Notes under the pieces: model-generated
Seen by the model: only the letters and a program-made list of their open reading frames with translations
Told to the model about the DNA's origin: nothing
Databases searched by the model: none
Position numbers and translations under genes: made by a program
From: Alviniconcha marisindica
Lineage: Eukaryota; Mollusca; Gastropoda; Provannidae
DNA length: 64,000 nt
Reading direction: 5' to 3'
NCBI GenBank assembly: GCA_018857735.1
Contig: JABMCL010002280.1
Span: 1,057,501 to 1,121,500, forward strand
Part shown: in pieces, positions 12,808 through 26,084 of the stretch
Layout of the letters: the number at the start of each line of letters is the position of its first letter
How positions within the stretch are numbered: the first letter of the stretch is position 1

Positions 12808-12960
12808 AGAACAGATCTAGGGAAATGTACTCACCTATACGACGAAACACAAGGAACAATGGAACACCTGACGAAGGCAATTTTCTGTCGAAAGCGCTTG
12901 TGTTTCCTTGTTCCTTGTGTTTCGTCGTATAATTGAGTACATTTCCCTAGACCTGTTCTA
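12808..12960. mobile_element. Long inverted repeat (foldback)
   Basis: Arms of about 52 bp, at 12808-12859 and 12908-12960, share GGGAAATGTACTCA and GACGAAACACAAGGAACAA and their complements. An inner GGAACAC/GTGTTTCC stem leaves a ~32-base loop. Likely a foldback transposon remnant. Confidence 0.75.
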
Positions 12961-13249
12961 TTTTGTCAACCTCACCAGCAGTTGTTCACTCATTCCTTGG
13001 TCTTGCCAATGTTTTTGGACTCTTCCTTGAAACACTCCAGTCTTGCTACGATACTAGAAATCCAAAGCAACATTTCAACAGATATATATATGCCTTTGTC
13101 GAGCGTATTTCAGTGGACCACCAAGTTAGCCATGACAACCTCTGACAAGACAACCCTTGACGCGATATTGTGTGTGTGTGGGGGGGGAGGGTGTGTGTGT
13201 TGGGGAGTCAAATGGTCACCAAGTTACTTAGCTATGGCATGCACGTCCT

Positions 13250-13414
<165 letters not shown>

Positions 13415-13469
13415 GGGTGGAACACCACGTTAGGCATGACAACATGGAGTACGCCTTTAGCATGCAATT

Positions 13470-13516
<47 letters not shown>

Positions 13517-13518
<2 letters not shown>

Positions 13519-13881
13519 CAGTGGGTCACTACGTTAGCCATGACACACCTTTAACATGCCATCACTGTGTGTGTGTGTGTGTGTGTGTTCAGTGGGTCAC
13601 CACGTTAGCCATGACACACCTTTAACATGCCATCACTGTGTGTGTGTGTTTCAGTGGGTCACCACGTTAGCCATGACACACCTTTGACATGCCATCACTG
13701 TTGTGTGTGTGTTTCAGTGGGTCACCACGTTAGCCATGACACACCTTTGACATGCCATCACTGTGTGTGTGTGTTTCAGTGGGTCACCACGTTAGCCATG
13801 ACACACCTTTAACATACCATCACTGTGTGTGTGTTTCAGTGGGTCACCACGTTAGCCATGGCACACCTTCAACATGCCATC

Positions 13882-13943
<62 letters not shown>

Positions 13944-13987
13944 CGGTGGTCACGACGTTAGCTATGACACACCTTTAACATGCCATC

Positions 13988-14060
<73 letters not shown>

Positions 14061-14124
14061 CAGTGGGTCACCACATTAGCCATGACACACCTTTAATATG
14101 CCATCAATGTGTGTGTGTGTGTGT
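13517..14124 (+). repeat. Tandem array of GEMIN5 exon-a acceptor and exon head, eight copies
   Basis: TTTCAGTGGGTCACCACGTT followed by AGCCATGACA recurs at about 13517, 13588, 13649, 13712, 13774, 13834, 13941 and 14058, before the functional acceptor at 14125-14129. Copies are separated by ACACCTTTAACATGCCATCA plus variable (TG)n. The 13941 copy has CGG in place of CAG. More diverged copies are visible near 13105 and 13412. Confidence 0.95.
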
Positions 14125-14129
14125 TTCAG

Positions 14130-14267
14130 TGGGTCACCACGTTAGCCATGACAACATGGAGTACGCCCTCCAGATGGAGCTATGGAAGGGCAACATCTCC
14201 GGCGCCATCCAGTTGGCCAGGGAACGCGCCCAGCTGTCCGACTGGATAGTGTCCTTGGCGCCTCTTG
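14130..14267 (+). CDS. GEMIN5: GEMIN5 exon a (first exon in window)
   Basis: Acceptor TTTCAG ends at 14129 and donor GTCAGT starts at 14268. The exon starts with the last two bases of a split codon and then encodes GHHVSHDNMEYALQMELWKG and onward to SLAPL. This is the start of the Gemin5 TPR-like domain. Its acceptor and first ~28 bases are copied eight times just upstream (see the 13517-14124 array). Confidence 0.93.
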
Positions 14268-16586
14268 GTCAGTCTGAGGGCTTCTCTCTCTTTTATAATT
14301 ATTGAAGGGGGGGGGGGGGCGGGATTAACACTTTGTCAAATAAATACAAGCTACAAATGTGTGTGTGTGTGGTGTGTGCGTGTGTGTGTATGTGGTCATA
14401 TAGCTGGGAGAATAAGGCTACAAAAGCAGGAAAGAGCAGTGCGTGCTACACGGATGTACACTTGTGTGCGTGCGTATGTGTGTGTGCGTGCGTGCGTGTG
14501 TGTGTTTGTGCGTGCGTGTGTGTGTTGTGCGTGCCTGCGTGTGTGTGTGTGTGCGCGCTTGCGTGCGTGTGTGTGGTACGTATGCGTGCCTGAAAGACAC
14601 ACGTTGAACAGCTAGCTAATTGTAATCATCCGACTACAGACATTCAATCCGGTGTCCTTGCCAGTCGAGAATGCAAAAAACGACAGCACCGGCCTAGGAT
14701 TGAGAGCTCGGCAAGCAACCCTCTGAGCTGGCGAACGTCGCATTCAACCTCTCGGCCGTTAGCTGCATGTGGAGTAACGCTGCGTTGAATGGCTGTTGCA
14801 GCATCCTACGAGACGTGGCTGACGCTGTGTGAGGAGTATGCGGAGCAGCTGGAGGAGGAGGGCCAGTACCACAAGGCCGTGTCCTACCTGTTGGCCTCGC
14901 ACAAACTCTACCCTGCCATCGACCTCTTCAGGCGTCACAGGCTGTTCAGGTGAGTCGGCCCCTTTTGTACGCCTGCCGCGGACGTCTTCAGGGTTCGCAA
15001 GCTGTTCAGGTGGGTCTGCCCTTGTGTTCACCTTCCGCGGATCTCTTCAGGGGTGTAAGGGTGTTCAGGTGAGCATGCCCCGTCAGCTCAGGAGCTGTGT
15101 GAAAGTCGAGGTGGCTGTCCTGGGCTGCCGTGGTTTCTGTGGACGTAAAGCAACACTTCAGCAGAGACAGAACACAAGAGCTGTGTGAAAGTCGAGGTGG
15201 CCGTCCTGGGCTCCCGCCCCTGATAAGCCAATTGTTTCTGTGGACGTAAAGCAACACTCAGCCGAGTCTGCCCCGTTTTTTCCCCACCTGCCATGGACGT
15301 TGTTAGGGCTCGCATGCTGTTCAGGTGAGTCTGCCCTTTTTACGCCTGCCGTGGACCTCTTTGCCTGAGGTTCTCAGTTGTGAGTGGCAACCTGTGTTGC
15401 GACCTGTGTTGTCTAAGGCTTTGTGGTGATTGGTGACGGTCGTTGGTTGGTGACGATCGTTGGCCAAGATCCCTTTGCTGTGGCCAGTCCTTTCATGAGG
15501 TTCTGTTCTGGTGAATGGCGACTAATGTTAGTGAAGGTTTTGTGGTGATTGGTGACAGTCGTTGGCAAGTATCCTTTTCTTGTGGGTTGTGACAGTCGTT
15601 TGCGGACGTAGGTTTTGTGGTGAATGGTGACAGTCGTTGACAAATATCCTTTTCTTGTGGGTTGTAACAGTCGTTTGTAGAGGTCCTGTTGTGGTGGACG
15701 ATGAGATACCTTTGCATCGGTCCTTTCTGTGGATGACAGCAGTTCTTTGCTAAGCTTTGTGTGTGCGTGTGGCAGTGCCGTTGGAACATCATTACCTTGG
15801 CATAGGTCCTTTTGGTCGATGACGACAGTTCTTTGCAGAGCTTTGTGGTTGGCATGGGTCCTTCTTGTGGATGATGACAGTTCTTTGCTAAGCTTTGTGT
15901 GTGCGTGTGGCGGTGCCGTGAGAACATCATTACCTTGGCATAGGTCCTTTTTGTGGATGACCACAGTTCTTTGCAGAGCTTTGTGGTGTGTGTGTGTGCG
16001 TGTGGCAGTGACGTGCGAACATCACGAAGGGGTGTAGTCTGGTTAACCGCGCGTGAAGGTCAAGACATAACACCTTGGCTTAATTATCATTTCACCCCAC
16101 CCCCCCCACCCCCACCCCCCACCCCCTCTCTGTCTCTCTCTCTCGCTCTCGCTTGCACGCACAGATTATTTATGCTACACGTCACCTTGTTCTCACTCAG
16201 CATGCAGATTGTCTCATTTGTCAGTCTGTCCGCCTGTGCGTGGTCTAATTTGTTGGTCTGCCTTGTTGGACCACCGTGTTGCGGCCAACATGCAGTGACG
16301 TGTAAGCCGGACATGTGCATACATACGCGCCAAATAATATACTTCAGCGCGCTCACGAGGTTCCCTCTAGGAAAATGCCTTGTGTTTTTCACTATCGTCG
16401 TGCCTGATTTATTTTCCATGTTCTGTAGCTGACATAATAATTATGACTGTGATACTGCTGATAAAATGCATGTGACTAGGAAGCGGAGGTTTGTGATGAT
16501 CGAGCTTGAACCTCTCTCTGTCTCTGTCTCTCTGTCTCTGTCTCTGTCTGTCTCTCTGTCTCTCTCTGTCTCTCTGTCTCTCTCTG

Positions 16587-16628
<42 letters not shown>

Positions 16629-16638
16629 CTCTCTCTCT

Positions 16639-16702
<64 letters not shown>

Positions 16703-16996
16703 TTCCCCTTTTTTCCCCCTTCTGCATCAAGCGTTCTTTGACCGCCGTATTTGGAGGTAGGGCGAGCAAAATGGTTTACTTATTGTGTGAATACATCTGG
16801 AAATCAGACTGGCAGAAACTGAGGAAAGGGGAGGTTGGGGTATGGGGGGTTTGGGTGGGGGTGGGTGGTATAAGCATTAAGATGATTCGATTTGGGCTTG
16901 AGCTTTAGCCTTATTTTGCATCTCTGCATCTGTACCCCTGTGGTGATTCTGAGCTGACGGTGAATAGCCTAGGGCTTTAACCCATGAAGTTTTGTT

Positions 16997-17083
<87 letters not shown>

Positions 17084-20000
17084 GGGTGGGGTGGGGTCGT
17101 GTTGGTTTTGTGTGCCCGTTTTAGCTTCAACTGGTGTCGATGAGCAAACCTTCACGTGTTTAAACTTAATTGAGGCGTCGATCGATTCCGATTTCGTCAG
17201 AACACAAAACCAGATCTCTCCTTATTCCCCCCCCCCCCCCCCCCGTCTCTGCCCCGCTCCTGTCCCTCCCCCCCCCCCCCCCCCCCCCCCCAACAGCCCC
17301 CTTCCATCCCTTCCGACCTCCGCTGCCCCAATCCACCAGCTATCTCTTTGGTTCCGGGAAGCCACTGTGCGGTCCGGGCCCGCTGGTACTGCAGTGACAG
17401 TTCTTTTCCTTGGCCGGCCCTTTATCAAATATTGGTTCGCTGGGGTAGTGGTGACCTGGAAAACTTTAGTGGAGGTTAACGTTCGACGAGAGGAGGAGTT
17501 ATGGGGGTTGTCAGAGCGAAATCACGTGCGCGTGTCTGTCTGTCTGTCTTTTATGTCCTTTCCGCCCTTTTTCTCCTTTTTCTCTGACCCTGCGGGCAGT
17601 GGAGGTGGTGGTGGTGGTGGGGAGGGAACGGGGGAAGGGAAGGAGAGGGGTGGTCTTATTTCCGGTGTTAGAGCCGCAATACATTAAACTCAGCGGGTAT
17701 CAGGTGAATGTGTCAAACCGTGCCTGCAGTGCACAAAAGCTCGTACGTCCATAGTTGATGATTTAAAAAAAAAAAATTTAAAATACGCGCCCGATGATGG
17801 ATCGCATAGCTTGAATGAGGCTTTTTTTCTTCTTCTTCTTTTCTTTGCTGCTGTTGCTGCTGCTGCTCTCTCTCCCCCCCCCCCCCCGCCCCGGTCTGTT
17901 GCAATACCTTGATTCAACAACACACTCTGTCGATGCATATCCTTGAGGACATGGACATGATGTAGTAATATACATTTATTTTGTTTGTCGTTGTTTTTGC
18001 GGGGTGCACGTGCTTAAGATGTCACCCATGGGTCTCGTGAACAGAGTCCGTATAGCTTTGCCTTTGGAGTGAATCTCTCACACTGCATGCAGTGCCAGCG
18101 TTAGCAGAGGAACGACATGGGCAGCAGCAAGAAGAAGGCGAGCTGCATTGTGAATGACAAGGGAGGGGGCAGGGGGAGTTCCGCTCAGGAAGATGTCTAT
18201 TATACCAGTGGCCTGAAGGTATCACAAGCAGGAAGTAGAACAGTGGGGTCGCATTTTAGACACCCAGCAGGTACACCTTTACCGCATTAAATCGTACAGT
18301 TTGTCAGTGTCTTAACGATTTAATGGAAAAGTTTGATCTGTGCCATAATAAGGCTTATTACAGAGAATGGCGTTTTGTCCGTTGGTGAGCCGGTTTGGCC
18401 TAGCGGTAAGGCGTTAGGCTGGTAAGCAGAAGGGCCTCGGCTCGATTCTGCTTCGGCTCTCCTTTCTATTCAAAAACGGTTGTGGTTTGTGGACAAGGTC
18501 ACAATTGATAAAACATTAAAATGTCTCTCATCGCTGCCCATCTTAATGCAGGAGTCATTCTGGTGGTGACAGTGTAGGTATATAATCTCCCTCTTCCCCC
18601 ACCTCCATACACCCCCCCCCCCTCCCCATCCCTAATAATCTTTATGGTTTCTGTGGACTTTAAGCACCATGTTTACTTACTTATCCAATGGTACCAGGGC
18701 ACTTGTGTCGGCGTTAACCATTTGTCACGTAATGAACAGTAGCCTTTAATTTTTGCAAGGATTTTTTTTGTGGTGAAATTAGACCATCTGTTTTTCAATT
18801 TCAATGACCACAACAAAATTGCCCCTTGTGGGATGATTAAAGTTTTTGAATTGAATTGAATTTGCAAGTACCTGGAGATTTTCTTTATTTTGTTTGAGTG
18901 TTTGTGGCCATACAGAACTGCATGGGTCAGACATGATTGTATTCTGCTCAAGCCATACTTTCAGGCATGCAGTGAAATTGTTCCTGCAAGACTAGAGTAG
19001 AAAATAAGAGTACAGCTATCATTGAAATTTGTTTAGTCATGGTATATATAGGGCATAAAATAGGAGGAAACTTTCACTTGTTTGGGGTTTAAAAAAATTT
19101 CTCCTCATTTTTTCATAGCAATGTCAAAATCAGTTACCCCATGCTTTTAGAGAGAGAGAAAAAAAAGTTTTACTTCATGCACAAGATGCATGCCTGGTGT
19201 GATAATAAGGGGTTAAGTTGAATCAAGGGAGGTAAGCTATTTTTGAATATATGCCATGCTGTTTTAATGTGTGGGTTTGGAGTGTAGCCCATGAATCTGA
19301 ACAGGGGTTGCCATGTAGGTTTTTTGTTTGTTTGTTTTTTGTACTTTTTGCACAGACCATGTCAGGTTTTTCCTCCTTTAAGTCCAGCCATCCTCATGCC
19401 TTTGAGTGGTCTTTGTCTGGAATGAAAATCTGTTCAGGTGGTGATGGTCTGATAGATATATATCATAACATGCCATTCTTGGGACTATAATAATCCTTGT
19501 TTTACGGAAATCACATTTTTACTTATAGTCTGGCCACCGTGTTAGGGGTGAGATCACCTCGGCCATTTTGCTCCGACCTTCACATTAAGTTGACAAGGGC
19601 GTCTTGAATCACAGTAGTCTTGATAGCTGAACCAAGCCTGCATTTAGCTCTGCACCTGCTCCCTGGTGTAGGCCAGTCAACCTTATTAAATCCGCAGCTG
19701 AACTGTTGCAATTGGCACCGGCTTGCCAAAGGGTTTCGTCCTGCTTTTCTTTGACAGCCAGACATTGCCTTTCATTCATTTCCTTTTCAAAGTTAGTGCT
19801 TAACCTGTTTATTATTTTTGAGAAGCGACCAGTCATGCGAGTGGATCACATGGTATGGGAATGCAGTGTGAGTGAACATGGTGCTTAATGTCCACAGAAA
19901 CCATAAGGCTTATTAGGGATGGAGAGAAGGGGTGGGGGGAGGGGGTATGGATGTGGGGGAGAGGGAGATTATATACTAATCACTACACTGTTACCACCAG

Positions 20001-23000
20001 AATGACCACTGCATTAAGATGGGCAGCGATGAGAGCCATTTTAATGTCTCGTTCATTGTGAGGGACAAAGCCACGTGCAGTGTGATATATCGTACTATTT
20101 TTTGTTGGACCACATAGTATCGGAATGCACTGGTGTGCTGTACTTGAGAGTTTTGGGACACTAGCCTATGAAAATGCAGTGATGTACTATCTGTAGGGTT
20201 GTGGGACTATGGGTAATGGGAAGGTATACTGATGAAGACAGTTTAGTAAGCAGAACATATCTGTGTGTGTTTTCCTTCCTTGTACTTTGTTGTTTTGAAG
20301 ACACATTTCGTGAGGAAGAAATTACAGTTTAGTGAGTAAAACATGTCAGCTCTATGCCTTCTTTCTTTGTATTTTGTTGTTTTGAAGACAGATTTCTGTG
20401 AGGAAGGAATGACAGTTTTAGTGAGTAAAACATGTCTGCTGTATGGGCTTTCTTTCCTTCTGTTTTGTTGTTTTGAAGACAGATTTCCGTGAGGAAGAAA
20501 ATACTGGTGGTCACAGCCAGTTTGCTTGGAAAAGGTTGGGGTTTTTTTGTTTTGTTTTTGTTTTTTGGTTTTTTGATGGTGTGGGTGTTGGTTCTTTGGG
20601 TTCACAGTCAGAGTTGTGTTTACTGTCTGTGTGATCACAGTGTGAGGATTTGCAACTCTTTTTTTTTCCTGTCCTTTCTGCGCAGAGAGGCTGTGGCGTT
20701 GGCACGAGTGCGGCTGTCACCCCTTGACCCAGTCTTGGAGGACCTGTACACCGATTGGTCAGAACAGCTGATGCGTGATGGGGCCTATGAACAAGCAGCA
20801 AAATGGTATGGCCTTAACAGTCATTGGCTACTGATGGTAGGGCGTTAACAGTCATTGGCTTACTGATGGTAGGGCATTAACCGTCATTGGCTTACTGATG
20901 GTAGGGCATTAACCGTCATTGGCTTATTGATGGTAGGGCATTAACAGTCATTGGCTTACTGATGGTAGGGCATTAACAGTCATTGGCTTACTGATGGTAG
21001 GGCCGTAACAGTCATTGGCTTACTGATGGTAGGGCATTAACAGTCATTGGCTTATGATGGTAGGGCTTAACGTCATTGGCTTATTGATGGCATAGGGCTT
21101 AACAGTCATTGGCTTACTGATGGTAGGGCATTAACAGTCATTGGCTTACTGATGGTAGGGCATTAACAGTCATTGGCTTACTGATGGTAGGGCATTAACA
21201 GTCATTGGCTTACTGATGGTAGGGCGTTAACAGTCATTGGCTTACTGATGGTAGGGCATTAACAGTCATTGGCTTACTTGATGGTAGGGCATTAACAGTC
21301 ATTGGCTTACTGATGGTAGGGCGTTAACAGTCATTGGCTTACTGATGGCATGGTAGGGCATTAACAGTCATTGGCTTACTGATGGTATGGTGTTAACAAT
21401 CATTCACTCATTGCCTGTCTGATGGTATACTGTTAACAGTCATTGGCTTACTGATGGTAGGGCTTTAACAGTCACTGGCTTACTGACTGCATGGCATTAA
21501 CAGTCATTGGCTTACTGATGGTATGACGTTAACAGTTATTGGCTTACTGATGGTGTGATGGTAACAGTCATTGGCTTACTGATGGTATGAAGTTAACAGT
21601 CATTGGCTTACTGATAGTCTGGCATTAGCAGTCATTGGCTTACTGATAGTATGGCATTAACAGCCATTGGCGTACTGGTGGTATGGTGGTAACAGCCCTT
21701 ATTAACTTATAATGGTATGGCATTAACAGCCATTGGCTTACTGATTGTATGGCATTAACAGTCATTATTAACTTATAATGGTATGGCAATAACAGTCATT
21801 ATTAATTTACAATAGTATGGCAATAACAGTCACTCTTAACTTAAATGGTATGGCAATACGTCATTATTTACTTATAATGGTATAGCATTAACAGCCATTG
21901 GCTTACTGATGGCATGGCATTAACAGCCATAATTAGCTTATAATGGAATGGCATTAACAGTCATTATTAGCTTGTGCCACTTCTGAAAAGCACACCCAGT
22001 TTTGGCATATTTCAGTTAAAACAAAAAAGCTAAGATTCGATCTAAAGTGCAGAGGACCCAGCTGATCTCGTGTTGCTAGACCAACCATCCCTAACACCAA
22101 CAGGAAGTCCAGACACAGAAAAAGGGATGGTCTCTAATGAGAGAAGTCCATTTGCGTGGGTTCATTCATTGGATTTCTTTTAAGCTTGTCTCCGAGGAGG
22201 CACTGGCAGGGACCACAGTCTCCAGAGATTGGGTGGGGGGGTCTGTGCCACACGCTCTGCTGCCACCAATGGAGTGATTTCCCATTAGGATGCTGAGCAG
22301 CGCCATGCCCCCAGGTTGCTTTCTCCCTAATTGCAGAGGACAAAGTCACCAGATGGTGTCTGTAAACCTCCGCCATGGACCATCCCGAGGAATATTCATG
22401 AGGTGGGGTCACCAAGGTAAACGAAACTGAAAGTGAGGCTTAGGAGTATAGGTTGTATCGCGCAGGCCACAGATGCGCTTTGCACGCTAAAGGCATGTTT
22501 TGCACACCCCAGGCCCGCTTCCAGTTTTGTGACCAGCCATGACCCAGCTCATTGAGAACGGTTCATGGTTACAGCAGAACTGGCAAAGAGAGGGAGTTAA
22601 TAATAATAATAATAATAACTGCACTATGCCCCATAAAAATTCATGAGCGAATTGGTTCTTGTATGGGTCTGGTATTTTACCCAGATTTCTTTTTTGTTTA
22701 TGGGCGTAAAACACCAATTTACTTCTCTTTTGTTTATGTTTTTTTTTGGTCTCAGGTTTCAGGCAAAGTCTTGATTGTGTTGATTTGTCAGCTTCATTGT
22801 TTACATTTGTGTGTTTATTCATTTATTTATTTACATGTAACAGTCCACACTGACTAGTCCTTTGAGGTGATTTTCTGTTGGGTTGCAGTTACTTGGCCAT
22901 GAAACATATTCAGGACGCAGCCCAGGTGATCACCAGACGCAGTGACCAATCCTCTCTGCAGGCTGCCTGTCACATGACCCTGGTGGCCAATGAAAAGCAG

Positions 23001-23961
23001 CAGGGCCAGCTGTATGCTCAGCAAGTGGTGACCCGCTACTTACTCAACCATCAGTGGGCGCAGTGTTTGGCATTCCTCAGAGAGCACCAGCCGCTCAAGG
23101 TGCTCACCCACATCTCTGTCTCATCACTTCAGTTCTAGATGGTATTCAAGTGCGGGGATAGCTCAGTGGTTAGAGCGCTGGACTCATGATTGAAAGGTCA
23201 CGGGTTCGAATCCCTGCAGGAGCGGTGGGAGAATCATCTTCTCCACAGTCAACTTTCTGTGCTGACTCTTATTTCGGTATCCGTTCCATCCCGTGTTACT
23301 GCAGTAGCACATAAAAGATCCTGGTTATTCTGCCAAAAGTGCAGGTGGCAGGTTACAACTAAACACGCATACACCTTACGTATGTGGCTTTTGCATGAAG
23401 TGACATGGTCCATGGTTGTTTGGTGTACACAGAACATGCGCCGAGATGGCAGCCGTTTCATGTAGCACCAGCCATACCAGCACTGTAATTACACCACATA
23501 GGTGGATATTCAAAAACACGCTATAAAAAGCTAGTCACTCATGTAGAATCACATGCGAGCGCAGTGAGTCTGCTTGAGAGCGGAGAATAGCACCATATAA
23601 GCAATCATCAATCAAAAAAGAAAGTGCTTATAAAGACTGTATAAGTGAGAAACTATTGAAAATCCCAAATTGCAATTTGAAATATGTTGGTGAGTGCTCT
23701 AGCTTTCAGTTCCATAGCTCCATCTGTCTGGAATTCACTGCTTGCCAGAATGCAGAATCTTCCCACAGTTGAGTTCAAAGCTGTCAGCTCAAGACTCATA
23801 TTTAAAAGGCCTTTTCACAAATGTGGGTGGGCCATTTTGCGAATCTAGGTAATTATGTGTATTTTGCATGAATGATGTATGTGTGCTGCTGCTAGTGCAA
23901 TGGCTTTCTAAGAGTAACACTGTACAAGAGTCATCTGTTATTAATATTATGTGCTCTCCAG

Positions 23962-23992
<31 letters not shown>

Positions 23993-24236
23993 TCCCTCCC
24001 CCCCCCCCCCCTCTCCTTCTCCTCCTCACCTCTTGCCCTTCCTGCTTGCCTCCCTCCTCTCCTCTCTTGCCCTCCTCTCCTCCCCCCCCCCCCCCCCCCC
24101 CATCTCTCTGCCTGTCTCTCTCCTGCCCTGCCTCCCTCCCTCTCTCTCCGTCCCTCCCTCTCTCTGTCCTCTCTCTCTCTGTGTCCTCTCTCTCTGTCTG
24201 TCTGTCTGTCTGTGTCTTTCTCTGTCTCTCTCTGTT

Positions 24237-24318
<82 letters not shown>

Positions 24319-25996
24319 ATTTTCCCAACATTGCCATAGAAACAGTTCCAGCATTTGTCTCATTGACAGCAGCTGTCACAGCCTTTCAGGGCCGACCTTT
24401 AACTGCTGCCTTTTCCTGTTGCCTTGCCTTTCTCTTTTAGTTCTATTTGGCAATCAGTGCTGTGGTGTCCTTATAGCCATGCTGCTGCAAGAAACCTCTC
24501 AAGCTGTTTAACACTCCAGCTCTTCCAAAATGCAAACTTGTTGCCACAAACCTCTCAAGCTGCTTAACACTCCAGCTCTTCCAAGATGCAAACTTGTTGC
24601 CCCGTACCTCTTAAACTGTTTAACACTCCAGCTCTTCCAAGATGCAAACTTGTTGCCCCGTACCTCTTAAACTGTTTAATACTCCAGCTCTTCCAAGATG
24701 CAAACTTGTTGCCCCATGCCTCTTAAACTGCTGAACACTCCAGCTCTTCCAAGATGCAAACTTGTTGCCACATACCTCTTAAACTGCTTAACACTCCAGC
24801 TCTTCCAAGATGCAAGCTTGTTGCCCTGTACATGCCTGTCTGTCTGCACTGCTCCACAACTGGCATTTCCACATTGCATCTTGAACTTTTCCACCACATC
24901 TTTCATGCTGGGTCTCTTACTCTTTCAAATATTCATAGTAGCGGTACGCATTTTACCAGCTGTGCTTATTCTGGCAACCTTCAAACTTCATTGGCTGTGT
25001 TACTGAATTTAAAAAATACCTCCTCCCCCCCCCCCCCTTTCCCCCATTGATCTGATCAAAAACTGCGTGTTGTTTTTTGCAGGTGTTTGTTCCCTATGTG
25101 AGTGTTCATGAGATGGTGATGCACGAGCTGAAGCTGCTCCTGCCAGACATGGTGGCAAAAGAGGAGTGCCATGCCACCTCTGACATCTGGGACACAACAC
25201 CTGCTGATAAACTGGGCATCCCAGGTGAGGACTGACCCCAGGTGGCCTTCTGTCTGCCTCTCTTCCTTCATGGGAATCTGTTAATCTACACACACCGGTA
25301 GAACTGACTCTGCAGTGAGGCTGTGTGCTAAACGATAGACCAGCTGGGCATCCCAGGTGAGGACTGATCCCACGTGGCTGTCTTGTCTTTCTTCCTTCAT
25401 GGGAATCATGGGAATCTACATTTCCCTGTCATCGAGGGACTGACTAGACAGTGAGGCTGTGTGCTAAACGATAAATAAACGGGGCATCCTGGGCAAGGAC
25501 TGATCCCACATGGCCTTTGGTCTTTCTTTCGTTCATTCTTGAATGGGAATTGTGATAATCTACATCGCCCTGACATAACCGTACCGGTTGACTGGGCGTA
25601 AAACACCAACTTACTTACTTACTTACATACTCCTATCATTGAGGAACTGACTCTACAGTGAGGCTGTGTGCTGAATGGTAGATAGATAGTTGGTCTTTAA
25701 CACCCAGTCAACCATGATGGTTACATCAGTGCAAATGCGTGAGTGAAAGACAATTGGACGGATTCAAAAGCTGCAGCCATCATCGAGGAACTGATGCTCC
25801 AGTGAGGCTGCATGTGAGGCAGATTGAAAGAGTTTTGCTATTGATTCAGCAGCCGTTGTGATCAACATTATGAATTGTTAGCTGGTGGTTGGGTAAAAAC
25901 TGGTTTAAAAGATCACTGATCCAGGTCGTGATTAGGTCTGTCCTTCCATCCATCCCTTAATTGAGGGATTCATCTTAACAACCCTGGGTGACTATT

Positions 25997-26084
<88 letters not shown>

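Noticed and set aside
13105..13145. Possible extra upstream GEMIN5 exon after TTTCAG at 13106-13111
   Set aside because: It is a diverged copy of the exon-a head (TGGACCACCAAGTTAGCCAT) and loses similarity after ~30 bases.
22134..22455. 93-codon minus frame in repeat D
   Set aside because: Overlaps a dispersed repeat seen again at 7083, with no known protein similarity or splice fit to GEMIN5.
23152..23225. tRNA gene candidate; the same question applies to 1511 and 18387
   Set aside because: A and B boxes are visible but the anticodon stem does not pair and the acceptor stem is absent; a long shared body follows, so these are SINE heads.
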